The notes beneath the pieces are model-generated. The model worked only from the letters and a program-made list of their open reading frames with translations, had not been told where the DNA came from and ran no database searches. The position numbers and the translations under genes are program-made. Shown piece by piece: positions 23,706 through 33,443 of a stretch of 64,000 bases of DNA (within the stretch, counting starts at the first letter, position 1; each line of letters starts with the position of its first letter). Source of the stretch: Prostheceraeus crozeri (lineage: Eukaryota; Platyhelminthes; Polycladida; Euryleptidae); NCBI GenBank assembly GCA_907163375.1, contig CAJQUW010007445.1, forward strand, positions 1-64,000, written 5' to 3'.

Positions 23706-23972
23706 ATGCAGACGCCGAACAGTCAAGTTAGCTCTCCTCGCGGACCGCAGATAAGGCCGCGAAATTTATTTGAGGAGTTTGTCAGGCTAGAGGAGCAAGA
23801 CAGAGTTTTTAATAATCTTGCTCGGATTGGCAATCCGATGACAGCAACTGCTGTCAATCCAACGGAATGGTGCTACATTCCACTCTATACTCACATGCAA
23901 GTTAGTGTGGAAGTCGACAGTGCTACCAAAGAGAGAGTCTTTGACTCTCTCAGCAGAATTGGTAGGCTGTAG
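23706..23972 (+). CDS. Small TATA-driven gene 1, unknown
   Basis: 88 residues from an ATG with its own TATA box. Mixed, soluble-looking protein with no recognised motif; ends ...FDSLSRIGRL. It sits between repeats R1 and R2, with R2 beginning 8 nt after the stop. The left copy is frameshifted. Function unknown; early-gene-like context is inference. Confidence 0.5.
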   Translation: MQTPNSQVSSPRGPQIRPRNLFEEFVRLEEQDRVFNNLARIGNPMTATAVNPTEWCYIPLYTHMQVSVEVDSATKERVFDSLSRIGRL

Positions 23973-23979
23973 GATGACG

Positions 23980-24120
23980 ACTCCCGAGAACGAACCATCG
24001 GCTCTCTTAAGGGCCACCATGGGGCAAGACATGATAGAACCTCCTCGCGGTTTGCCCTGGGCAGTCTTCGGACTGGCGAATACTATCATTAAGTTGAATC
24101 TGCTATCAGTCAACTTGAAC
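23980..24120. repeat. ~145-bp intergenic repeat R2
   Basis: Nearly identical to R1 and R3 over about 141 bp, starting 474 bp after R1. Followed by the 20-bp element also found at 25014. Confidence 0.95.
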
Positions 24121-24125
24121 ATTAT

Positions 24126-24145
24126 GCAGTCGATTGCTATCCCTG
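24126..24145. repeat. 20-bp repeat, copy 1
   Basis: GCAGTCGATTGCTATCCCTG, repeated exactly at 25014-25033, flanking the small gene 2/R3 block. Confidence 0.9.
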
Positions 24146-24188
24146 AAGCATTCTGATTCGCTGTTGAGCAATTCATTGTTGAAAACCC

Positions 24189-24196
24189 TATATAAG
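24189..24196 (+). promoter_or_regulatory. TATA box of small gene 2
   Basis: TATATAAG, 41 bp upstream of the ATG at 24237, downstream of R2. The leader shares a CTTCTCATTCAATTT-like stretch with that of small gene 1. Confidence 0.65.
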
Positions 24197-24236
24197 CCAG
24201 AAGATTGTAGCGCTTCTCATTCAATTTGAAGTCACG

Positions 24237-24475
24237 ATGGAAGCGACATCTGCCGACAATATTCCCGTCTTCACTGATGAAGACAACGCATTCCCGAGTT
24301 CGTCATCCTCGACGAGTGGGATGAGGATGAGAAGAAGGGGAAGATCAAGAGGATCGTTTGGACGGATGAGGTGTGGACTCCAAATACCACCCGCATCCGA
24401 AAGGTGCCAGATGCACCACCACGGCTTAGGCGGTATAGGGTATACGAGAACCTAACCGTCATACCTATTGACTAA
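24237..24475 (+). pseudogene. Small TATA-driven gene 2, one frame shift
   Basis: An ATG below a TATA box opens a frame that switches after about 20 codons: the in-frame reading becomes Ser/Arg-rich, while the +1 frame gives a more protein-like acidic sequence (with DEWDEDEKKGKIKRIVW) to a stop at 24473-24475. The left arm differs by indels at the same place. I take this as one gene of about 80 codons with a sequence error or mutation near 24293. Function unknown. R3 follows 24 nt later. Confidence 0.45.
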
Positions 24476-24488
24476 TTCAAGCCAATAG

Positions 24489-24869
24489 TCATCTTGTTAC
24501 TCCCGAGAACGAACCATCGGCTCTCTTAAGGGCCACCATGGGGCAAGACATGATAGAACCTCCTCGCGGTTTGCCCTGGGCAGTCTTCGGACTGGCGAAT
24601 ACTATCATTAAGTTGAATCTGCTATCAGTCAACTTGAACGTTGCAAATGCAGTTCGGTGTAATACTTCCTTTCGACGGGCGTTCCTGTAAAGGGCGGCGG
24701 TGAAACCCGTAGCTATGTATACCGCAAGGGACATTCGGCAATGGTCAATCTTGTTAAACCTCTCTGCGTCATGTTTGCAAGTGATTGCCTCTGTCTCAAC
24801 GTAGTATGCATTCGCGCCAGGGCGACATTTAGCCAACTGTCGAAGGTTGCCTAATACTTTCCATTGCAT
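24489..24869 (-). CDS. Hypothetical ORF reading into R3
   Basis: 126 codons; ATG at 24869. The first ~75 residues are unique (with several Cys and a CRPGANAYYVETEA stretch); the last ~50 are the minus-strand reading of repeat R3. The same repeat frame is also fused to an ORF through R2 (23787-24224), which argues that the repeat-encoded part is incidental. No family recognised. Confidence 0.3.
   Translation of the reverse strand: MQWKVLGNLRQLAKCRPGANAYYVETEAITCKHDAERFNKIDHCRMSLAVYIATGFTAALYRNARRKEVLHRTAFATFKLTDSRFNLMIVFASPKTAQGKPRGGSIMSCPMVALKRADGSFSGVTR
24499..24644. repeat. ~145-bp intergenic repeat R3
   Basis: Third copy, 519 bp after R2, following the end of small gene 2. It is identical or nearly so to R1 and R2. 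It is open on both strands except for a stop in R1, where CATGG is CTAGG. Confidence 0.95.
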
Positions 24870-25233
24870 ACGTTATGAGAACCATGAGTTCTACCTGTCT
24901 CTATCAATGAGACGAATTGATGAATGGAATGAAATGGGAGGACACTCACGCGCCACACGCAACATAACACACTTCTCTCTTCCGTAGTCTAACAAGCTCT
25001 TTACACATGGATCGCAGTCGATTGCTATCCCTGTATCAGAAGTGTAAGCTATCTTAATTTATTTGACACTATTTTATCTACCATCATCGTCCATATGAAA
25101 TGTTTTTAGATTTACAAGTTAGACTAAGCGTGCTACTATTTCCAAATGAAAAGTATACATGGTTAAATTATTCACTAAAACCCCATTCAAGTAAGTCAGT
25201 ATGAAAGCAAAGATAATACGAAATAAACATTTA
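24870..25233. other. Non-coding stretch with 20-bp repeat copy 2
   Basis: No convincing gene. Holds the second exact copy of the 20-bp element at 25014-25033. An AATAAA read on the minus strand for the next gene lies at about 25229-25236. Confidence 0.5.
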
Positions 25234-25671
25234 TTATGGCATGTATTTCAAAAGGTCTTCATCGTCAATATCGTCCCAGAGTCTGGCTTCACATAGATTA
25301 CAAAAACAGTTGAGCTGCTTTAAACGTTCTTCTGCAGCGTCCCTCACTTTCTCAATGTACGCCCACTCCGCCACGGTTCGCGGTTGGGAGTTAGGGGTGT
25401 ACCACTCCCATATTTGATGCAAGTGCGACTTGCTGGTCATCTCCATCACCCCTTCGGCATCATATTGTAAATATTTCCACCGTATGCCTGTTAGGTCGGG
25501 CAACTCCTCTTCATCCTCCTCCGATAATGATAACTTTCGTATATTGTCGAGATTGTATGTCTTCTCCACCTTCGCCTTTCTTGGTGCATTTGGTGTAACG
25601 AGCACCTTTGCTGATGTATATGGAGAGGAGAACTCCAATGCGGTATTTGGTGTTGTTGGAGGACTTGTCAT
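25234..25671 (-). CDS. Acidic 145-residue protein, unknown
   Basis: Starts at ATG 25671 and runs divergently from the polymerase gene, sharing a ~255-bp intergenic promoter region. The N-terminus is Thr/Pro/Ser-rich, the middle strongly acidic (SLSEEDEEELPDL), and the C-terminus contains CFCNLCEARLWDDIDDEDLL, a possible C-x-C-x2-C metal site. It ends in an AATAAA-overlapping stop. No family recognised. Intact here, frameshifted in the left arm. Confidence 0.6.
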   Translation of the reverse strand: MTSPPTTPNTALEFSSPYTSAKVLVTPNAPRKAKVEKTYNLDNIRKLSLSEEDEEELPDLTGIRWKYLQYDAEGVMEMTSKSHLHQIWEWYTPNSQPRTVAEWAYIEKVRDAAEERLKQLNCFCNLCEARLWDDIDDEDLLKYMP

Positions 25672-25784
25672 GTTGTCTTTGAAATGCTGACTTTGAATAA
25701 TGATAACTTTAACATTTTTCTAATTCTTAAGTATACACAAGCAGCCAATCAGAATGAACATCCAATGAATGAAGAGGATGAAAG

Positions 25785-25860
25785 TATATAAGCAAAGTGA
25801 CATTCAGGTCATTTCATTTAATCTGTGAATCATACAAGTGACGAACGCACGATCTCTCTC
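25785..25860 (+). promoter_or_regulatory. Core promoter of the polymerase gene
   Basis: TATATAAG at 25785-25792, then after 34 intervening bases a block at 25827-25850 (GAATCATAC, AGTGACG, ACGCAC) followed by a CTCTCT tract. The same block at the same distance lies upstream of the gene at 41157-41932, matching at 21 of 24 positions. Confidence 0.75.
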
Positions 25861-25927
25861 TTTGACTATTATTTGAGTGAAGTCTCTATCTTGTAGAAGT
25901 ATCAACCTTAAACTTGATTTCGTTGAA

Positions 25928-28900
25928 ATGGTAAGTTGAAAATTTCCTCTCATCTCCCTCAAACGTGTGACTAATAGCATCTTCCTCAATTTCAGGCATC
26001 AACTTCATCACCAACGCGCTCTCTTCTCGAGGAAAGTTTAGAGTTATTGAGTCAAGGTAGGTTGTAACACTACACTGAGGCTTGAACAGAGATGAAAGAA
26101 TGATTTCTCTTTCAGGTGATGTGAGTTCCAGCTCAGGACTCTCGCGGCAAGGCAACGAGTGGGAATGTGCCGACTGCGGACATATGTTTACAAGGAAGCA
26201 CAGTCTCCTTCGACACATCAAACAACGTGTGTGTCAACGCAAAGCGGTGTCAATCTCCGGAGGTGAAGTTGATTCTGACGATGACATCTCCTTTCCTTGC
26301 GATTTGTGCCCTCTTTCTTTTGATAGTCACTTTCAGCGATCTTCGCACAGACTTCAACACACGCATGCAAATGATCACTACACCAACGGTACCTCTACCA
26401 TCTCATTAATGTTTCACATAATAATTTAGTACGCGACTACTGCATGGAGTCCAATACTCAAATTGTAGATTTTCCTGAGTGGCTCCTTCAAAATTCTAAC
26501 ATTATCGAAGCGCTCTTCAATAATTTAGACAATTTTAGAATGAAGGCGCTCATCTACCTTAAACTAAAATATATTAAAATAGATTTTCAAACGGGTCAAG
26601 TGACGGAGAGAATACAGTTTCATATTCCTTCCTCTTCCGCAACCGAAGTTGTAGACTGCGAGTCTTGGCTAAATTTTCACATTCAATGTTTAAATCAAAT
26701 GTAGATAAATTCAATCAACGCGACAGCGCTCTCATTTTTGATGGTGTGGACTCAGCCATATTCAAAATTTCCCTATTAGAAAGTCATGCAGCTCGAGGCA
26801 CATTTAAACTTCCAAAAACGTTGTATAATAAGAAAGCTGTCATCAATGTTGATTGTAAATCACAGTGTTTCAAATATGCAGTCCTATCCATCCTTCACTA
26901 TAATGATATCAACGCGCATCGAGATCGCACCTATAGCTATAGACAGTGGGAGGATGAACTAGACTTTGAAGGTTGTGATAGTAACAACATGAAAATCAAA
27001 GATGTAGAAACGTTCGAAAAACATAATAAGATTAAAATTGTCGTTCACGTGTGGGAGAAGGGGTTGAAGGGTGCCCGCTATAATTCACGTTCAACTTGTT
27101 ATGAACGTGTAGTCAACCTCTTATTAGTAAAACAAGATGATAGCGAGGAATGGCACTACTGTGGTATTCCCAAAATCTCTCGCTTGTACACTCACTTGGG
27201 GCACTCTAAAAGAGGTGAACATTTTGTATGCGACCGCTGCATCCGCTCATTTTGGAGTAAAGATAAATTTGAAACTCACTATGAATGGTGCAAGCGAGGT
27301 AAATTACAAATGGAACGCATGCCCAAAGATAAAATATTTTCACATAGGGATAATGGTGACGAATTAAGTCCCCTGCGTGTCATTTACGCAGACATAGAAT
27401 GCTACATTGATGATATCATCACAAGCCAGCAGCCATATCCTGCTATGAAGTATGGCATGACCACTTTAGGAATAGACAAAACAAAATGCATACTTGGCAA
27501 GGTGAAGATTGCATTTCAAAATTTCTAGAATTTCTCGATAAAGCTGCAAAATTTCAACAATCATATGATTCCCAATTGCAGCGTAAGTCACTACATATGT
27601 CAGATGAAGACAAACAAAAATTTGAAAGTTGCACATCCTGTCCTAAATGTCATAAAACGTTTGATGACGATAAAATTAAGAAAGTGCGTGATCATGATCA
27701 CATCACTGGTAAATTTAGAAACGCACTCTGCTCCAAATGTAACTTTTCACTTAGGTTGAGACGTCGTGTACTACCCGTCATTTTTCATAACTTTAAGGGC
27801 TATGACAGTCATATGCTCATAAAAGGAGGGTTGAGCCAGATGAAATCGTGGCAGTTTAATGTAATAGCACAAACGAGAGAAAAATTCATGGCAATGACAG
27901 CAAAAGTACCAGTAGATAAAACTAAAGAAAATAAGACAGTCTTCTTCGAAATAAAATTTTTAGATTCATTTCAATTCATGTCAGCGTCACTAGCTTCTCT
28001 CGTTCGTAATCTCAAGTTTCTTCCCCATAGTCAAACTTTGAAGAAACACTATCCAAACTTAACGGATGAAATAATCACTCGCAAAGGAGTCTTTCCTTAT
28101 GCGTATTTTAGCTCAATGTCTAAACTAAATGAAACAACCCTTCCTTCCATTGACAAATTCAAAAACGATTTGACGGGTGAAGATTGTCCAGTAGAGGACT
28201 ATGAACATGCTCAAGAGGCATGGTTAAAATTTAATTGTAAAACGTTTGGCGATTATATGATCGCTTACTTAGAATTAGATGTCATTTTGCTGGCTGATGT
28301 CTTTCAGGAGTTTCGACGAGTGGCATTAGAAGAAGACAAATTAGATCCTATCCACTTTGTCAGTCTACCAGCCATGTCCTTTAAATCAGCCTTTTAAATG
28401 ACTGGTGAGACCATTCATCTCTTACAAGACCCGGAGATGTATAATATATTTGAGCGCGGAATACGCGGTGGTCTCACATTTGTAAATAAACATCATATAA
28501 AATCTGAAACAGTAGGTGATGATCATATCCACCTAAAGTACTATGACCAAAATAATTTATATGGCAGTTCACTGTCTAAACCACTACCTCATTCCGAGTT
28601 TAGTTGGTTAAATCAAAATGAGCTTGAGTATTACTCCAACCCTTCAAACATACTGAATATTCCAGATGAAGGTGATTGGGGATATTATTTTGAAGTGGAT
28701 TTGATTTATCCAAATAGTATTAAAAATAAAACTGCTGATTTCCCACTCGCACCTGAATCTGGCGAAGTGACTGAAGATATGTTTTCACCATTCATGTCAC
28801 AATTTCATAATAACTTAACAGAGTGTGGACAGCCAAGGTACAAACCATGCCGCAAACTTTTACTCACCCAATATGATAAGAAAAATTATCTCGTACACTT

Positions 28901-29893
28901 CTGCATATTAAAATTCTATTTAGAAATGGGCATGCTTCTAAAGTCAGTTCACCGCATTATCAAATTTAGACAGAAAGCCTTCCTCAAACCCTACATAGAT
29001 AGTAACAGTCAAAAACGTGCACTCGCCCAAAATAATTTTGAAAAGGATTTTTATAAATATAAGAATAATAGTCTATTCGGAAAGACCATGGAGGATGTTA
29101 GAAAACGTATGAATTACAAACTAGTCGTTGATGAACAAAAATATCACAAATTGACCTCATCACCTCTTTTCATTGATAGAGACATCATCGATGAGGATCT
29201 TGTAGGTGTTAAAATGATTAAATCAGAAGTTGAGTTGTGCAAACCCATCTATATTGGGCAAGCCGTTTTAGATTATTCCAAGCTTGAAATGTATCAACTC
29301 TTCTACAAAATATTAAAACCATGCCTCTCGTAAAAGAGGTTCGCTTGCTGGGTGGTGATACAGATAGTTTCTTTTTAGGAATTACCACTCAAAAAGATTT
29401 AAATTTTAATGAAGTAGGTAAGTCATTAGAAAAATATTTCGATACATCTAACTACAATCCCACTCATCCACTCTATTCCATACAGAATAAAGCCAAACTT
29501 GGTTGTTTTAAGGATGAAACAGCAGGAAAGGAAATAGATGAAATGATTCTCCTCCGTCCTAAAATGTATTCCATGAAACTAAAAGAATGTGCAGATAGTA
29601 TTAAGCGTGCTAAAGGTATATCAAAATCCATTGTTCATAAAATGAAACATCGGTCCTATAAGAAGGCCTATAAAAATAAAACTATAACGTTTGTCAATAT
29701 GACAATCTTAAAATCTCAAGTTCATACTGTGAAAACGTACACGTTCAAGAAACGAGCACTTTCAGCATGGGAGGATAAGAGGTGTTGGATAGGACATAAC
29801 ACATCTCTTCCACATGGACATCCTGACACAAACATACCTCCACCCAAAAGAATAAAACTCACGCTACCACATTCAGGAGATGTATTGACATAA
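25928..29893 (+). CDS. polB: Protein-primed family B DNA polymerase (spliced; frame shifts)
   Basis: Polinton-type replicative polymerase of about 1,200 residues. ATG 25928-25930, intron 25931-25995, exon 25996-26056, intron 26057-26115, then the main exon; both introns are GT-AG and keep frame. Order: two C2H2 fingers (from about 26155 and 26305), a CFKYAVLS domain common to Polinton polymerases, another Cys/His finger, Exo I YADIECY (27395), an HDHITGKFRNALC zinc region, Exo II HNFKGYDSH, Exo III YLELDVILLADVF, NLYG, NNSLFGKT and catalytic GDTDSFF (about 29350). Compared with the left arm it has small losses near 26402, 26696, 27428, 28397 and 29330 that break the frame, whereas the left arm is open over the N-terminal part. 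It replicates the element using a terminal-protein primer in known relatives. Confidence 0.92.
25931..25995 (+). other. Intron 1 of polB, splitting off the start codon
   Basis: GTAAGT directly after the ATG; ends TCAATTTCAG. Exon 1 contributes only the Met codon. Phase 0. Confidence 0.75.
26057..26115 (+). other. Intron 2 of polB
   Basis: GTAGGT donor after ...GAGTCAAG and CTCTTTCAG acceptor; phase 1, and the joined codon restores the frame that holds the zinc fingers. Confidence 0.7.
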
Positions 29894-30072
29894 TCAACTT
29901 TAACTCAGTATTTTGATGTTGCTTTTTGTAGATATACATGGTTGTTTTATGTATCGCATGAGATCGTTTCTTCCTTGTGAATATATGCCTACAGTCAGCC
30001 CATTCCCCCTATATCTGTGAAAAGACTTTTTCATATACATATTTTTATTTCAATAAACATATCACAATGACT

Positions 30073-31622
30073 TCACTTTGTTTTCCGAAACACTAAAGTT
30101 ACGAGGGATTTAGTATCTTTCACATGGATACACTCTTGTAAACCATTGGTAATTTTGATAGCAATAGAGGGTATAGTTTGTTTGACGACGGGATGATAGA
30201 AAATAGATTCAAACATCTTCTCGACTATTCCATATGAAGCGTCTTTATCATGAATGAAATCACGTAAAATGTATTCTTTTTTCTCGCCAACAGAAATAGG
30301 TAAAATCAAATCACTTTGAATGTAAAGGTGTTGTTCATGTTTATCAAGTGTCATTGGTGTTTCTATACCAATCGTATGCGCAGCAGCAAACACAGTTTGT
30401 AGCATTGAAAAGCCAAAGAGTTTTTTCAAATTTTTACTCAATTGACATTGAATGTCATCACCCAGTTTCAGAACAACGCGTTGTTTTTCAATTGAAAACG
30501 AAATGTGGTGTGTCTTTACATCATATTTACTTTTCATCACATGCTTCAACTTCTGTTGTATATAAGGATTTACTACATGAATGAAGCTTTCAACTGTATG
30601 ATATAGACGCGGCATTATATTGATAGCAACTTTAGATTCTTCATAAGACTGGTAAATTTTCTTGATGCGATCGCCATAGATGTCCACCCACCATTCATCA
30701 TTAACTGAATCAGCTTTAGTGTGATATTCATGAGAACCATACACCACACGCTTCCAATAATAGGCGTATAATGTCTTACAAAATGACGCAAGGTTGGAGA
30801 GAAATAAACTGTAAGTTTGTCATTATATTTCTGAATAACCAACTTATTTTTGTCCGCCATAATTTTCTCTCCATACTTCTTACCCACAGTCTCATTCCAT
30901 CGTTTTACTAACTCAATAAGTGATAAAGGTTGAACACCACGCTTTTTCAAAATGATGCGTTCTTCGCATTCTACAACATCTTCATCAAATATTTTAAATC
31001 TATAATGAAATTTGTTGATTCGAGTTGAATAAACTTTTTTAACATTTGCAGTAGCAATTGACGTTAGATGTAGTCCATGACCAAAACCAAGATGTGGATA
31101 GAATTCACTATCCAACCTCAGCGTAAGACCTTTAGTAAAAGAATGAAAGCGGAGGAACTGTCTCCCACTCCAATGATAGATAGTAAACTCATAAGCTTTC
31201 TGATTTTTATTCTTCATGATGGAAGTATTACCACTGTTGAATGCCTTAATAATTTTCTCATTCCCAAATGGCTCATAAGAATCTGATTTTATCTGAATCC
31301 ATTCATAGTTCCACTTTCCATCTGATGTTAAATTGTATGGGAACTGAAATGCATTATTCATCGTTATTCCATCATGGGTGCGAGGAGTCAATATCATTTC
31401 TTCCAAATCATTCACATTCTGAATATTGCTATCATAGCAAATACTAGAAACGCCAACTTCCCATTCACCTTCTAAATGCAGTGGCCGATTTAATTCTACT
31501 CGATAGTCTGATGGTTTATTTTTGGGAAATTTATTCATAGAAGCATTACTGGGCAAGTAGATTAGAAACGAGTCCTTATTTTCACTTTCCATATTATTCA
31601 CATTGGAAAAATATATTAGCAT
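30073..31622 (-). pseudogene. GEWEVG-family Polinton protein 2, one frame shift
   Basis: About 515 codons. Open from ATG 31622 through the N-terminal motif (LPSNASMNKFPKN..., GEWEVGVSSICY) to near 30750, where one G is missing compared with the left arm, then open to 30073. It is a paralogue of the neighbouring gene 31632-33029: both begin with a short β-rich segment containing SNA and NGNWEVG/GEWEVG and both end in a similar β-strand. Proteins with this N-terminal signature recur in Polintons and are thought to be virion components; the exact role is unknown. AATAAA follows the stop. Confidence 0.75.
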
Positions 31623-31631
31623 ACTTTTGCA

Positions 31632-33029
31632 TTAACTCTTCATTCGGAAATGGAGTGTAATACTTGTCACAGCATCTTTATGAAAAGGAATCAACGCACC
31701 AGCATCATCATAAATGGCAATATCAATTTGTGGGATGTAGTTTGATTTCAGCTTTGTATAATGCACTTTCTTGAAAGTATGCTCAGATAAAATACTGCAG
31801 CTTTTTGGCTGGTATGGTATCATTGCTAGCAATGGAGCTTCAACATCTCCCACACGTACATCTTCACCAATATTGGAATATATCTGAAAATAGTTAATAC
31901 GACGCGATAGCGACATGTCTGCGCTAGCTTTGGTTACAGTACCACTTTTAAAGATATTTTGATCAAAACCCAAAATGTCCATTAGAGTTTTATCCATAAT
32001 TAGTTCAATACCTTTTCCATTTATAGTGAGAGACAAAGTACCTTCTTTTTCAGAAAATGAAATATGTTGCTCATTAATCACTTCATTTAAATAATCTACA
32101 ACCAATTTAACCGAAGTAATAATGCGAGGCATCAACACTCTTGTTTCATGTAAGAAACCACCAAAAGGCTCTACACACTTTCTGTATAAAGATACGGCCC
32201 ATTCTGTATCAAATTGATTTGACCTTTCACATGGTAAATGTTGCATATCAGATTTTCCATGAACAGCTGCAGAACGATGTCGTAAGAACTGATGAAAATC
32301 TTTTGAACAAACTAATACTAGATCATCATCATTTAATTTGCTTATTGCAATATGATTAGATGATTTAATATAAGTCAATGTTGCCACTTGTTTGTCATCA
32401 ACTCGAAGGAGATAATTAAATTTCTTCAATAATGTTTCAGGAGTCATGTTTGTCTTTCTTGGCTTAATCACAATCTTCTTCACCAACGTCTTCTCATTTC
32501 TTGGAATAAGATCTACATAATAAGCTTCCTCTCGATATATTAACTGTTTATGACCACTTATGTGGTAATTAACGTTAAAATTATCATAGCTTGTTAAGGC
32601 GCTAGCGAGGTAGCCTAAATCATTTCTTAAACTTGGACTTAAACCAACAATCCAATCTTTCTCAACTACATGATGTACATAATTATAATCATCATTGTGC
32701 GGAGTAAATTGGACAATATGTTTACACGCTTTATTCAAGAAATCATATATAAACTTTTTACATGATAAGAGATCTTTCTTTGGCCACTGTGGAATGTATA
32801 CTCGGCACCCCTTTTCACATTGATAAGCAGCTGTACGCCTCATATTAATAGTCATCACCTCATGATCAAAAGTATAGACACAGTTGCTATAAACAAGTTG
32901 AGTGACACCCACTTCCCAATTCCCATTTAGCTGTTGTGCATGATCAATGGGAGTAGAAAAGAGTGCGGCTCGATTGCTAGTAAATCTCTTTGTAGCCGCA
33001 TTGCTAAGCAAAATATGATAAAACGACAT
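31632..33029 (-). CDS. GEWEVG-family Polinton protein 1
   Basis: 465 residues from ATG 33029; intact in both arms. N-terminal FYHILLSNAATKRF and NGNWEVGVTQLVY match the N-terminus of the next gene, showing an old tandem duplication. The rest is a mixed α/β sequence without catalytic motifs that I can see. It is separated by only 9 nt from its paralogue and runs in the same direction. It is likely a minor structural or virion-associated protein, by analogy with Polinton proteins of the same signature; this is inference. Confidence 0.75.
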   Translation of the reverse strand: MSFYHILLSNAATKRFTSNRAALFSTPIDHAQQLNGNWEVGVTQLVYSNCVYTFDHEVMTINMRRTAAYQCEKGCRVYIPQWPKKDLLSCKKFIYDFLNKACKHIVQFTPHNDDYNYVHHVVEKDWIVGLSPSLRNDLGYLASALTSYDNFNVNYHISGHKQLIYREEAYYVDLIPRNEKTLVKKIVIKPRKTNMTPETLLKKFNYLLRVDDKQVATLTYIKSSNHIAISKLNDDDLVLVCSKDFHQFLRHRSAAVHGKSDMQHLPCERSNQFDTEWAVSLYRKCVEPFGGFLHETRVLMPRIITSVKLVVDYLNEVINEQHISFSEKEGTLSLTINGKGIELIMDKTLMDILGFDQNIFKSGTVTKASADMSLSRRINYFQIYSNIGEDVRVGDVEAPLLAMIPYQPKSCSILSEHTFKKVHYTKLKSNYIPQIDIAIYDDAGALIPFHKDAVTSITLHFRMKS

Positions 33030-33064
33030 TTTTATATTGCTAATCTGCAACTTTGCATAACATC

Positions 33065-33421
33065 ATGAAGACTTGGATTTTGGACTCTCTACAATATATC
33101 AGAGTTGATCGTGATGGAAACGTACATTTCAAAAATTCTCATGGTCATACATCAAGAGGAATTACATTAACATGGCGACAATTTGTCAACCTCAATGATA
33201 TCATGAGGGATTTGGAATATTTTGAAACATTAAGATTCATCTCCTTGGGTGATCAAGTTTGGCTTCAACATTACAGAAATGAAATTCAAATCTACCATTC
33301 TCATTCCGCAAACTGTTTCTCATTTCGCAAATACAATTGGGAGAAGTATAGAAGATACATACATCGCTCCATCATGACATTTATTCGTCGTGAGTTCATC
33401 GCCCTACTATGCAAATCTTAA
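33065..33421 (+). CDS. PC4-like protein A
   Basis: 118 residues from ATG 33065 (a TTG four codons upstream is less likely). Two similar β-β-α units are visible: NVHFKNS...GITLTWRQFVNLNDIM and QVWLQHY-NEIQIYHS-...FSFRKYNWEKYRRYI. The second has the strand-strand-strand-helix order and the aromatic-charged helix start typical of the PC4/Sub1 single-stranded-DNA-binding fold. It is a paralogue of the next gene (33444) with about 40% visible identity. PC4 proteins bind ssDNA and act as transcription cofactors; here the assignment rests on pattern only. Its gene is divergent from the GEWEVG genes. Confidence 0.45.
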   Translation: MKTWILDSLQYIRVDRDGNVHFKNSHGHTSRGITLTWRQFVNLNDIMRDLEYFETLRFISLGDQVWLQHYRNEIQIYHSHSANCFSFRKYNWEKYRRYIHRSIMTFIRREFIALLCKS

Positions 33422-33443
33422 TCAGATATGATTACCACGCACC

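Noticed and set aside
23506-24644. CRISPR array
   Set aside because: Repeats are ~145 bp, 330-375 bp apart with genes between, in eukaryotic DNA.
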